Source of the DNA: Siphonodentalium dalli
Lineage: Eukaryota; Mollusca; Scaphopoda; Gadilida; Siphonodentaliidae
Length of the DNA: 64,000 nt
Direction of reading: 5' to 3'
Assembly: GCA_032622095.1 (NCBI GenBank)
Contig: CP136065.1
Location: forward strand, 241,779,530 to 241,843,529
The notes beneath the pieces were generated by a model. It was not told the DNA's origin. It did not search any database and was given only the letters and a program-made list of their open reading frames with translations. Position numbers and translations under genes: made by a program. Shown here in pieces: positions 49,504 through 61,545 of the stretch (the first letter of the stretch is position 1; each line of letters starts with the position of its first letter).

Positions 49504-49746
49504 TTAAAAATATATTGACGTTTTTCCTTATTTTCATTATTAATAACTCTCCAATAATGATAGTTTGCATATCGAAACCAACAAATGCTATGTAAATACT
49601 CTTACAGTGTGTGAGAGAGATGGATGTTTCAGACTGAAATATTTGAACTTACTACACGATTACCGATGTTTGATGACAAACCACTGTAACAGTTTTTTGT
49701 TTACATATAAATAATGGTTTCAACACGCGAAATTTCGTTATTGAGC

Positions 49747-50285
49747 AGGGGGGGGGGGGTGAACAAATATTTTCCGGCACGTATGCCGGGGTGGGTGGGT
49801 GGTCAAAGCCACCAACAAGCTTTTTTTCCACAACTAAAAAAACAATTTCCTGCTTGTTTTGTTAGTGTTTTTGGCATGAGTTGGGCTTCAAAACCACTTT
49901 GAATGAGAGAAATAACGTGATTCTAACTGGTAAACTGACTGCAGGCAGTTATCGTGTTGTATTTTGTTGCAAATTTTGAAATCCAAGATGGCCGCTGGCA
50001 GCCATGTTTTTTTAGCCGAATTACCTCAAAATTATTCATTCCTATTTACATGTCCATGTTAACATCCATGATAAATAGTATGCACAGAAATTCATATACA
50101 GCTGTTTACAGTGAATTCCCCACGCAAATCTCTGTTTTAGTGTTAAAAGGGGGGTGGGTTGTCAAAAAATGGTCGGAAAAAACTGCCGAAAACGGAAAAA
50201 AATTTGGCGGTGGGTGGGTACAAAAAATGATCGAAAGGGAAAAAATGCCATACGTGCCTGAATTTTCTTTCCGACCCCCCCCCCT
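49747..50285. mobile_element. TIR element bounded by poly(G)/poly(C), subtype 1, copy 2
   Basis: Counterpart of 14536-15083, differing mainly in homopolymer lengths. Confidence 0.7.
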
Positions 50286-51381
50286 GTATTGAGGAGAACT
50301 ATCAATAATTGATATAAAACAGTTGATATATTACTCCATGTTATTCTTAGTGGTGATGTGATACAGACTTTATATATATTGTTTGCTCATTTACCCACGG
50401 CGAATGTCCTGGGTCCGTAATGTGGGCGTGGCAATTTGGGCGTTTTACTGGGTCTTCACTCCGTATAGTTCGTCCTATATCATGCGACTGTGGTATATCT
50501 GGCTGCATGGTCCATACCGTTTGGGCCAGACACGTTAGTACATTTATGTGTTCAAGCGTTATGAATCTATTTTAATCAAATGCTCTCCTTTTCATTTCAG
50601 CATGGCATCTGTGTTCTGTCGAGTTAAAGAATTACATATACAAGAACAGGCGAACTTTCAATGAAACTCTTGTGTTTGGATCGCTGTGCTGATATGATGA
50701 GCGGGTGGTCTAGACGTCTACCCATGAAACGTGCTACCTACTGCAATAAAATCAAAATGTGCCAACTCGTTGATACAAACATTTATTAAATTGGAGAGTT
50801 TGAGATATCAATACGTGTGACTTGTATAACGTACATATAGCATTTTGTTCTTGTAAAATATCAGAATAAGGTAAAAAAAAAATTCTGAACCGGCCGCTCG
50901 TTGTATTTAGTATGAAAACAATTCTGCATATCTTCTATAAAATCTACAAACTATCACAGAACGCATGGTGTGGTTTAATATGCAGGCTAGCTTAGTTATG
51001 GTATTACCATTTTAACAAACGTCATTAAAATAGTTGAGGTTTCCTGGTAATCGCAAGAACAGTAAGGTAGTTTGTATGAGGTAATGTGATTGAGCAAACT
51101 AGTCGCCCAATACTGTTTACTAAGTTTGAGTTTATGAACATGAGTTGAGTCAACCTTATAGTCTATACACTCACGACGTGGATCATGTTTGCAGATAGAT
51201 ATACTTTATTGATAAGCAGTACAGAAATGCTCATTATATGCGTACACATGCCATTTCAATTTATGTTGGAGATGGCGGGATAGCACCTGTACCTGAGTAA
51301 TACAACACACGAGCCAAGATCTCACAGCGCCGCACCCTCTCCCGCGGAATCAGTTTATACGGCGAGTTGAGAAATGATACT

Positions 51382-51385
51382 TTAA
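51382..51385. other. Empty TTAA site for the MITE at 16197-16535
   Basis: GAAATGATAC-T-TTAA-ACATATG here, while copy 1 has the element between two TTAA. Confidence 0.93.
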
Positions 51386-51570
51386 ACATATGTTATTTGT
51401 ATATTAAGCATTATACACAAGAGATTAGGGACAAGTTACATAAATTTACTTAGCCCATCTCCCGATTTACAATAATTTTTTATTTATACTTATTCACTCA
51501 AATGGCGTAGAAAAAGAAACAAAATCATATATAGGTTAAACATATTTACATTTGTGTTTCGGGGTGGGAG

Positions 51571-52395
51571 CAGTCTGAGTAAACTCATACCTAAATATTC
51601 ATTACAACATTGAATATAAGGTCTGACGGATAACATCGCTATCTCATTTCCAAGTCCTCGGGATTCCGTAATCTGATTGATTGCGTAAATTATTTTCCGT
51701 CCAATGAAACCGTATGGGTTAATAAACAAGTGTTAGTGGGCGGAGACTCCCATAATGTCACCTCTAAATATAGTAACAGAGCGGAATTTCTCCGATCGAA
51801 AGCGATGCTTGCAAATACAACAGAGACAACAATGGCTTCGAAATTATATATTCGGATTAATTTGAAGGATGTGCTAGACCTGATAGATAGGCCTGCGCAT
51901 GGTACCAACTTGGCCTCCCATAAATATAAATAGAACTCACTCATGTCCGTGTATTTGATTTACTTTCATGATTGTACCATGGTTTGCAAATCAAATTATT
52001 TGTCGTAAAAAAGTCATCTGAAAGTTAACACCGAGGAAATCAGAGGAAATGACTTAATTTTATGCTTTTAAATAGTTCTAAAGCATCATTTTTGATGACG
52101 ACCTTATTTTTTGCTCTCGGATGCAGCTTTCCGGTTGATGCAGCGAGTTCATCTCCCGAAAAAGAATAGTCGCACACACGACAAATATTATCTGCTGTAA
52201 GTTTATGTCGCGACACAGGCCATTGCTATTGCGAAGCACAACAAATAACACGTGGGGACACCTGTCAATCATCGATGTATTTTTTTTAATCCGTGACGTC
52301 ATTTTGGGGAAGCTCTTCGCTGAATAGAAATGGTTTTGGCCACATAAGCTCCAGACTCTATATTTCAAATATAGAGTCGACGTTCACCCAGACTG
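51571..52395. mobile_element. Mutator-like non-autonomous element, copy 2 only
   Basis: 825-bp insertion with ends CAGTCTGAGTAAAC and (reverse complement) CAGTCTGGGTGAAC, flanked by a 9-bp duplication GGGTGGGAG (51562-51570, 52396-52404). Copy 1 has GGGTGGGAG once (about 16717-16725). A 9-bp duplication suggests the Mutator superfamily, but the ends are short. A hairpin (ACTCTATATTT mirrored) sits just inside the right end. Open frames inside show no transposase motifs. Confidence 0.82.
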
Positions 52396-53542
52396 GGGTG
52401 GGAGATGCCAAAACCGGTTTCGTGGCTAATTTTTTCGAGGTGGCTATTATCAAATGATTTTATCTAGTCGGATTCGAATCGTTTTATTGCAGTTATAAAC
52501 TGATGGAGTGTCTTGAAGAGAATTTTATTTCTTCTAATCGATCGAGTTGTCGGGAATTCCGGAAAGTATATCATTTATATGAGTAATATGTGTAATAATC
52601 AGCCATTCTTAGTATAATGTTTGGCATATTGCCATTCGTTCGGTGTGTAATAGGGACTGAGAAATGTTTCCGGTAGAGAGTGCACACGATCGAGCATCTC
52701 GTCATCGTTAGCTTGCAGTTGTAACTCTTATCTAATACTCTCGTAGTTTCATTGCACTATACTTTACCACTTACACGAGGGTTTCACCCCTAGCCACCCT
52801 GACTCCCGAATACCAGTTAACAGACATGGGTGAATCCTACGTACGGTTAAGAAAATTTAGTATACCTGTAATATAGTTATTTCACACTAATATTATAATT
52901 TTCACACATGTTTGAATTCATATATTAATGTTCATAACTTCAATATATCAAGACGAATGATACTGAATTACACCAAAACGTGTCATTTTGGTTAAGAAAT
53001 TATCCTAATTTGAACAATTTATTTACGATCCGTATAAGCCATGTTGCTGAATATACTGAATATCAATTAACATGGGCATTTGAATCCCGAGTAACAGTTA
53101 ACAACCTGGTATGAATCATGCGTATACGACTTCAAAATCACTAGAATCCCGTTAACCAGAAAGGGAGGGGTGACAGAATCTTACAGGCGAGAGTGGCCAA
53201 TCTTAGTAATACATGTAATGTGTCGTTGAGATGTCTATAACTTTCCAACACGTAATACCGACTAATTTTGAACAATTGAGTCCGATTGAATCACAAATAA
53301 ACTTGAAAATTGGTGCACAGAGGTAACATGACACGGGGAATGTCACAGGATAGGTGCCGTTGACCTCAACTTCTCTTAAATGGGCACTAATAATTAGCAA
53401 TAAAGAGCCTTGATTACTATCAGCTTAAAATATAGATTGTAACTTTCTCCGGAGAGTGTCATGCAATAGGCGCTGTTTACCTCAGGTGACGAATAATTTA
53501 CTAATTCTTCAAACGAGTGTCCTGCATGTCATGTTTGTCATA

Positions 53543-53989
53543 TGTGACCCGCCATATCAAATCCAGTCGTAAGTCGGGATTTTTTTACCCTGTGCCAATG
53601 CATTATCTTATATATGCGAGTCGACCATATATAAGAGAATGCATTGGCCTAACAATTTTTTATAATTTTTTTGTTAATAAATGTTTCTTACAATTTTTAG
53701 GACATAAAATAAAAAAAACATCCATTACCCTGCAGGGAGCCCCACACATATATAGAAGCATATAGAAGAGTGTCGTCTGCTCATGTTTGTCTGGGGCTCT
53801 GTATGGGTGAAATTATAAAATTGTTAAAGAATACAAGAAAAAATTATTAAAATTGTAAAAAAAATTTAGGCCAATGCATTCTCTTATATATGCGAGGCGA
53901 CCTATGGTCGACTCGCATATATAAGAGAATGCATTGGCACAGGGTAAAAAAATCCCGACTTACGACTGGATTTGATATGGCGGGTCACA
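53543..53989. mobile_element. TA-target MITE, family C, carrying the palindrome cassette; copy 2 only
   Basis: Long inverted ends of about 60 bp start TGTGACCCGCCATATCAAAT and run through CAGTCGTAAGTCGGGA to ACCCTGTGCC. The flanks are TA on both sides, and copy 1 has a single TA in CATGTTTGTCA-TA-TTTTTTGACG (about 18361). This points to a Tc1/mariner-type element. Inside are palindromes at 53594-53648 (shortened) and 53870-53938, and a third GGGGCTC hairpin in the spacer. Relatives: 22168-22588 and 57590-57997. Confidence 0.85.
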
Positions 53990-54386
53990 TATATTTTGAC
54001 GGGCAATCAATCCCCTAGTATATAATAATACTGGAAACATTAAAAGGATTTTGCGAGTTTCGTTCAAATGAATTGTTTTGCTATGCATTATACATGTTTC
54101 ACGTATCAGATTCTCAATAACTCTGTTTTATTCGCTCAGCCAGCACCAGTGGTAACTTTTAATGCATATGTGATTATTTGTGATATCAAAATGAATGTGC
54201 TTTGTGTTTTCTTCAGCTGTCAGGCTGAACAAAATCGGCTGTCTTTGTTTTGCTTTTGTTAGTCTGTCATTATCGTGAAGAATATGAAATATGTCGAAAC
54301 ACGATTTCGTTTTTGAATAAATTATCACCCCAGCGGGACTGAGAATACTGCATATATATTAATATACAAACACTTCAAAATAAGTA

Positions 54387-54596
54387 CAGTAATGCCCTAA
54401 ATAATCAACCCCTTAACCACAGCAGAATTATGGGTAACTTTTCAGGATTTAGTCGGAAATATGGTTTGTTGCCATTCACCGGAAAGCTCTGTGAGAGCTT
54501 TCCGGTGAATGGCAACAAACCATATTTCCGACTAAATCCTGAAAAGTTACCCATAAGTCTGCTGTGGTTAAGGGGTTGATTATTAGGGCATTACTG
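54387..54596. mobile_element. Foldback MITE with TA target, copy 2
   Basis: Counterpart of 18754-18965, 210 bp, almost perfectly self-complementary. Confidence 0.82.
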
Positions 54597-54956
54597 TAAG
54601 TACACCCCCCCCCCCCCGATGTGTTCGAGGATAGCTTGAAGCCTTGAAACGTAATCACGCAGAATGCGATGGAATTTTGGGAAGATAATCGCGTATATAC
54701 ATAGTCAGCAACATAATTATCTTATAACTAATTATATGTTTAGACCAAGTCTTCTCGGGCCACAACAGCTTGGGATATCGGTCGTTTTGATGCTGGTTTG
54801 TACCGAGTCCCGTCCCGTTACTCTTCTATAACGGACTTTCATTCAAAGGACTTACTATACGTACACGTGGAGCCCGGGCCGGGCATTCACGTAAACCCCT
54901 GAATGCGATTAATCACCTGACATAAGGGCTCACATGTCCGCGTTTATAGGTACTCA

Positions 54957-55413
54957 ATCCGATCAGACGGTCCCCCATACCATCAAAATACAACAACAAC
55001 AATTCTTCAAAATACGCTTTAGTTATCAGAAATTACAGAATCGATTTATTGCAACAAAATACTGGTAACCACTGTCAACTATGGTATCAAATTTCCCAAA
55101 ACTTGTTATTTATCAACATTTTGTTCAACAAAATATGGCCATATTATCACTAAAGTATCACGAGATTTGACCGTATTAGCACTTGATTTTAGCGTTACCC
55201 ATCTTCATCCGCATTTTTGTCCGAGATCATCCGTTTGACCACGTGTTTCTGGGCCACATATTATTACACATCTCGAGAAATAACAAACTTCAAAAATCGA
55301 TATATGATCACTCTGAGCTTTGATGTGTGGGTTCCTCGACTCAAATAAAATAGTTTTTACCCGCGAAGCCAACGAAATAGTATTTTAAGAGCGTCTGATC
55401 GGAATGAGTACCA
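54957..55413. mobile_element. TTAA element, AGGTACTC family, copy 2
   Basis: Counterpart of 19308-19766. Confidence 0.7.
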
Positions 55414-55742
55414 TTAATCTGTCTTCAAAATGAAATACCATTTACCTCGATAGAAAAAGGTAAACTTATGATACGGTGCAATTTCTGATGGCGCGACAAA
55501 TCGAAATTCTTTGGAAAACAAGGCTTTATTTACTTTTGAATCTCATTGCTTTGACATTTAACGGACCTCTGATATATGCATGTGTTTGATATCATCATGA
55601 TTGGGAAAGGATACCCTCTATGTTCATATACGCAAAACATCCATTTGACTTAATACGAAGATATACAAGCAAGATAACCTCCGCCCACGATTCTGGGCGT
55701 AAAGTTCGTCATAGTAGAGTAACGGGAGGGGACTCGGTCCAC

Positions 55743-56055
55743 ACCAACCGATATCCCAAGCTGTTGTGGACCGAGAAGACTTCGTCTATAATATGGTGAG
55801 CTCACACCAACCGATATCCCAAGCTGTTGTTGACCGAGAAGACTTCGTCTATACTATGGTGAGCTCACACCAACCGATATCCCAAGCTGTTGTGGACCGA
55901 GAAAACCTCGTCTATAATATGGTGAGCTCACACCAACCGATATCCCAAGCTGTTGTGGACCGAGAAGACTTCGTCTATAATATGGTGAGCTCACACCAAC
56001 CGATATCCCAAGCTGTTGTGGACCGAGAAGACTTCGTCTATAATATGGTGAGCGG
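55743..56055. repeat. 63-bp VNTR, five units
   Basis: Same unit as 20088-20672 but five copies instead of nine. One unit has GAAAACCTCG in place of GAAGACTTCG. Confidence 0.88.
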
Positions 56056-56718
56056 CCACAAGCTTGAATGAACACCAAGAGTCGCCGTCCTGTGTAACGA
56101 TATAACAAATCCGTTGGGTTCCCTGTGCCAGGGGACATGTTCATGTACGTATGATGTCTTAAGTGTTACTTATTTTGAGGTATTTAGTCTGTATATATTT
56201 GGGAGACATTTCCTGCGGAATTACAGAGGTCCCATTCCATCTGACTCCTTCATCGGCTGAATAATAGTCTTCTCCTCATGCACAGCGCCAGGACAGGTAA
56301 ATTAAGATGCATGGTCCTTATAGATCCCCTGTCAGATTTCACATCCATAACGCTACCATTGGTGTTTCCATAATAATTAGATCGTACATTAGCCTGTTCT
56401 CCCAAAAATCCGCACATTATCTGCTTATAATATAATTTGTTTAGGTTGGAAATCTGCTTAGAATCTCCCCATTTTGAGTCGATAATGAACTTAATATGAG
56501 TGCGATTTGGTCACATTATCAATTCATAATGACTTCATTATATGTTCATTATGTGCGGACAATGACACAAATAAACTAACTCACGACTTATCAGGTGTAC
56601 GCTCTTTAAAATGTGTTTTTACTGTGGCCCGCGCCATAAAACGGAATAACGAATATGAGTCCATTATCTGCTTATTTCAGAAGCAATTAAACCAATATGA
56701 ACCTATTTCCACGCTAAT

Positions 56719-57281
56719 ACAGGGGGTGGAAAACAAAGTTTTTTCCGGGCACGTATGCCGGGGTGGGTGGGTGGTCGATAGGACCAACAAACATTTTTTT
56801 CCGCAACTAAAAAATATATTTCCTGCAAGTCTGTTTGACTGTTTTTGCAATGAGTTTGGCTTAAAACACATCTATATGTCAATATTAACATAAATGACAA
56901 ATTTCATGATGATCAGACAAACAGTATAGCCTGTAGCCCATGCTAATGGATTGAATTTTGAAATCCAAGATGGCTGCTGGCAGCCATGTTTTTTTTTGAC
57001 CGAATGACCCCAAAATGACTTGTTCCTATTTACATGTCAATGTTAACATCCATGACTAACAGTATGCACATAAATTCATATACAGCTGTTAACAGTGAAT
57101 TTCCCCCCGCAAATCTCTGTTTTAGTGTTAAAAGGGGGTGGGTGTCCAAAAATGGTCGGAAAAAACTGCGGAAAATGGAAACAAATTTGGACGCGGGGGT
57201 GGGTGGGTCCTAACAAGGGTCGAAAGTAAAAAATCAGCACACGTGCCTGCAATTTTTTTTCGACTCCCCCCCCCCTTGGCT
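56719..57281. mobile_element. TIR element bounded by poly(G)/poly(C), subtype 2, copy 2
   Basis: Counterpart of 21329-21870. Confidence 0.7.
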
Positions 57282-57589
57282 GATACACCAATTTTAACCT
57301 ATTTTACGCTAATACACCAATATGAATTGTCGACATAATTCCAAAACAATGGATTTTGTAAAGCGCGACATCTGAACTACGCAGAAATGTAAATACACTG
57401 TCCGCCATTCGTCACGAACAAATCACCGATAAACAATCGATAAATGATTTCCCTAACGAGAGCCGCTATATTTTAGTTGTGTGATAGAATGCTAGACTAT
57501 TCCAACGTATACTTATACAATTGAATGGGAGAATCCATTTAGTATAACAAGGGTTAAATGACTGATTTACAATGAATATGACCCGCCAT

Positions 57590-57997
57590 ATCAAAACCAG
57601 TCGTAAGTCGGGATTTTTTTTACCCTGTGCCAATGCATTCTCTTATATATGCGAGTCGACCATAGGTCGCCTCGCATATATAAGAGAATGCAATTGGCCT
57701 ACCAATTTTTTACAATTTTAATAATTTGTTCTTGTATTCTTTAACAATTTTATAATTTCACCCATACAGAGCCCCAGACAAACATGAGCAGACGACACTC
57801 GTCTATATGCTTCTGTATATGTGTGGGGCTCCCTGCAGGGTAATGGATGTTTTTTTTATTTTATGTCCTAAAAATTGTAAGAAACATTTATTTAAAAAAC
57901 ATGATAAAAATTGTTAGGCCAATGCATTCTCTTATATATGTGAGGCGACCTATGGTCGACTCGCATATATAAGAGAATGCATTGGCACAGGGTAAAA
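57590..57997. mobile_element. Family C palindrome-cassette element, copy 2 (decayed)
   Basis: Counterpart of 22168-22588. Palindromes at 57629-57698 and 57918-57986. Both copies share the same one-base insertion in the first palindrome (CAATTGG), so it predates their split. Confidence 0.72.
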
Positions 57998-58591
57998 AAT
58001 AAGTCTTTTAAATGTTCCACTGCGAGGAACTTTGATTTCTGTAAAGGTTTTATACAATGGGCCAAATTAAAGACATCTTATATGCTTACTGCAATCTTCA
58101 CACTGATATTTTACAGCTCAGCCACTAAACCAATTCGAGGAATGAATCATTAAACTGTTATTGGCGAACATTTCATAAACAAAGGATGTACCCTTTTGTA
58201 AAACTCGACATCTGAACTACGTTGAAATGTAAACAAACACTCCTCCATTCGTACCGAACAAATCGCCGATAGACAATCGAGAATGATTTCGCTAACGAGA
58301 GTCACTATATATTATTTCTATGATAGAGTGCATGATGTTAGCCATGTGCTTGCAATTTTTATACAAAATTAATTAAAATACCTGCTTTAAGCAAGTGTAT
58401 TCGCCGCAGCGAATAGTTTCACATTACTTTAATTTAACTGTGAAAGTTCTCTAAAATCATCGATCCACTCAGTAAAAGCTACTGTCAAGCGACCATGGTT
58501 TGCATTCAGTCAAAGAACACTTAGGCTGCATGGAGTGGTATTCCTTTCCATATCACGTACAAGCCTGCAAATAGTATGTCTGTCATTTGAA

Positions 58592-58680
58592 GAATGAGGT
58601 TTCCATTCCCCAGATGGTGAATTTAGTGATGCCATCCCAGTGGGCTATCATCACCAAATTCACCCTCTGTGGGCCTCTTT
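58592..58680. repeat. GAGGT palindrome, copy 2
   Basis: Counterpart of 23169-23260. Confidence 0.6.
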
Positions 58681-58852
58681 CTGTTTAGGCCTCATATTCT
58701 GGGAACTCTCAAATTAGCTTTAGTTACTTGTTTCCTTCTGTAGTGTTTCTATGTCCCCTCATTTTCAGAAGATAAAATGCATAATCGATATGACTAACGG
58801 CGAACATCATCAACGTCAACTGTAGAACTTCAATCTGATCCTATAGGCTTAA

Positions 58853-59170
58853 CCCTTTACCCAACAGAAGGGCCCTGTGCCAAAGCATTCTCTTATATAT
58901 GCGAGTCGACCATAGGTCGCCTCGCATATATAAGAGAATGCATTGGCTTTTTAGGCCAATGCATTCTCTTATATATCCGAGGCGACCTATGGTCGACTCG
59001 CATATATAAGAGAATGCATTGGCACAGGGCATAACTGTAACTATCACAATGTGGTCAAGGAGCCGGTTCCAATGATATCCATATTTGTATGGTTCTATTG
59101 AGACAGACCAAATATTTTAGGCTGTTGAAGCTTTATTTGGCCGGTTTTGGCCGGTTTGTTGGGTAAAGGG
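58853..59170. mobile_element. Complete family A MITE at the edge of copy 2
   Basis: 318 bp with TTAA at 58849-58852 and 59171-59174. Palindromes at 58879-58947 and 58955-59023 are only 7 bp apart. The left part matches the truncated 23462-23628. Copy 1 has no counterpart beyond the first palindrome and spacer. Confidence 0.9.
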
Positions 59171-59179
59171 TTAATCAGG

Positions 59180-59268
59180 ATGAGGTCACCAGAGGGTGCA
59201 TATGGTGACACTAGCCCGCTGTGAGGGATACCGTCCATAAATTTACCCTCTGGGGACCTCATTCTGCA
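59180..59268. repeat. GAGGT palindrome beside a family A MITE
   Basis: GAGGTCACCAGAGGGTG mirrored by ACCCTCTGGGGACCTC, followed by the TGCAAATGACAGACACAC phrase that also follows other members. Confidence 0.62.
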
Positions 59269-59723
59269 AATGACAGACACACTATATGCAGGCTTGATCA
59301 CGTCGCGTTGGTGGAGGAGATACGGGATCTGACGAGCTGTCGCATTGTGTGCAACAATGATTCACGTGGAATAAAAGCCTTATATCTCAAAGCAAATTTG
59401 TCGTTCATATGCAATGGCATGTGCACATGCACGTCTTCACAGACATCGAAAAGCATAACCAAACGAATGGCTATATGTTCCCCTTGTCAGAATATAGGCA
59501 CGCATATGCATTTAGGTCAGGCGTGATTATGGTGTCACCCCCTACACCACATGAATCCTGAACACCAGTTAACAGAGAGGGGTGAATACTGCATATCTCT
59601 TAATATAATCTATTATAGGTAGCAGCTGATTGCCAGAGGAGAGCTAGGAGTCTGATAAGTTCCGTAACTTGTGCTCCTCCTCTGTGCCCACACTTCTCTG
59701 TATGTTTATAATAAAAATAAATA

Positions 59724-60037
59724 CTAGCTGATGTGCCCGACTTAAAATTCGCCCGGGCTATTTAGGGGTTTCTTTGTGATCGCCTCCGTCTGCATGGGCA
59801 GAATATTAGGAGAAAGATAAAAACTATTGCTCGATCGGTCCAGAAACATGCCTATATGAGCATATATGAGCGAGGTCAAGGACACGGTCGTACGTGAAAT
59901 TGGACCCGCCCATATTGTTCCCGGGATAAAAGTAGGCCTACATACGAAATTTGAGTCGGATCGGTCGACCGGTTTTCGAGTCATAAGACAAAGACAGACA
60001 GACAGACACAATTTTAGGTTCCAAATTTTATAATAGA
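59724..60037 (-). mobile_element. Short Helitron-like element
   Basis: On the minus strand it starts TCTATTATAAAATTTGG after A and ends CTAG before T. A hairpin GCCCGGGC...AGTCGGGC lies about 7 bp before CTAG. GTCTGTCTGTCTG and GTCGACCGATCCGACTCAAA near its start recall the unit at 25295. 314 bp, non-coding. Confidence 0.78.
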
Positions 60038-60112
60038 TGTGTAATTTATAGTGCATATTTATGTCACAATAAGATATGTTCAACAATCCTGCGTACCGGA
60101 AAAAATAAACCG

Positions 60113-60472
60113 ATGTGATGTGAAACACTCCAGTAGGGTGATCAAATAGAAATGGAGAATAACCTTGCTCAAAGTAGTAATTTTACAAATATTTATACAA
60201 ATTGCCAACAAACACCGTCATTCTTATATATTAATTAAATACAATGACTCTCGATGACGAAATCATTTGTGTTAGCTTATCACAGATAGTTGCGTCCCGA
60301 ATCGAGAAGTAAATATTTACAATTGCGCGTAGTTTAGACGATGTTTTCTATGGAGTGGTAAGGTCGATTTGTTTGAAATTTTCGGTATATTCCTCAAGTT
60401 GGCATAGTGCCTGAATACTAACTTATTAGTTTCTCGCACCCGAATAAGTACATACTATGTCTTTAAGATGAT
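60113..60472. mobile_element. AGACATA/CACATCACT element, inverted
   Basis: Reverse-complement match to 31409-31785. TTAA at 60473-60476 on the AGACATA side, while the other target has decayed. Confidence 0.62.
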
Positions 60473-60543
60473 ATGTTATTTCACACTAATGCGATAATTT
60501 TCACACATTGGCTGAAGTAACGTCCATAACGTCAACACATTAA

Positions 60544-61036
60544 AGGTTCGCGAGGCCTTAGTTGTCGAAAATATTCATATTTGTTCCAATCACCGTAAAC
60601 AGAAAAACATTAAAACGCATACAGTTTCGTTCATATATACCATGACCATCGCCTAAACATAATGCTATCATAAAGACCTACTATATTTTACCTAAGCAAG
60701 AGCCTGATTGTGTTACGGAAGACAGTACAATGCGACTGGCTATCACACACACATGGCATAAACGCTCTTTATTAGTTCCATATCAGGAATTCACCAACAA
60801 AGAACGCTCTTTATGTTTACCATCATAATATAAACAAACACCAGAAAAGTAACTTTTTATGCTTTTGTTTACATAACAATGGTGAAACATATGACCATAA
60901 CATACTGTTTATGCGATATTTCTTATTTGTATACGGACAAATTCTGTCTACATTTTGATGTTCTTTCTGTTTGTGGCGGTTTCTGACTGGTGGAAATATT
61001 TTCACAGGATACCCACCGCCAAGGCCAACCGTATCT
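60544..61036. mobile_element. TTAA element, AGGTACGG family, inverted
   Basis: TTAA at 60540-60543 and 61037-61040. Reverse-complement match to 17796-18289 throughout. Confidence 0.78.
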
Positions 61037-61235
61037 TTAAGAAGTATGACATAAATATATGTCATTCTGGCTAAGAAAATAAAAACAAATTAACAATATG
61101 GTGCTATAAATGCTGAGTACCAGTCGTGTTGAATCCTGAATACTGTTTTTAAAATGTTCCCGAGTACCAGAGGGGCATGTATCCTACGTACCACTTCTGA
61201 ATGGTCATTATAATATCAGTGCCTGTTACCTATTA

Positions 61236-61520
61236 GAAAGAAATTCATCAGCAAGGACAAGAGGACATAATAACAAGCTACAGATGAATAGGGATATATA
61301 GGACATGTTTTCTTCACACATAGGGTGGCCAATAGTTGGAACTCTCTGCCAGACTTCGCTGTTGAGGCTCCAACACTCGGTCAATTCAAAATATACATAG
61401 ACTCATTCTTCTATGATATAAAATACGACTTCGATGACAAGTAATATATTTAAGTGACTCAGGTGAAAATATTGATACATAATTGCAAATGATGTTATTG
61501 GGACGAAAAGTCGCAAGATG
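61236..61520 (+). pseudogene. CR1-like LINE ORF2 tail with GAT repeat
   Basis: One frame gives ARTRGHNNKLQ and, after a frameshift and stop near 61305, RVANSWNSLPDFAVEAPTLG plus QFKIYIDSFF and a TAA at 61442-61444. These match the conserved post-RT segment of CR1-type LINEs. A (GATGAT)n tract at 61516-61545 looks like the usual 3' microsatellite tail. Dead, 5'-truncated. Confidence 0.8.
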
Positions 61521-61545
61521 ATGATGATGATGATGATAATGATGA

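Larger units (their letters stand above)
39140..58950 (+). repeat. Second copy of the 1-23627 segment
   Basis: Base 1 aligns to 39140 and similarity continues in order and in the same orientation to 23627/58947. In coding sequence the copies differ by about 7 bases in 1.55 kb. Non-coding parts differ by occasional substitutions and by many clean indels. Copy 1 is about 3.8 kb longer, mainly through transposon insertions. The left limit lies outside the window. Confidence 0.95.
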
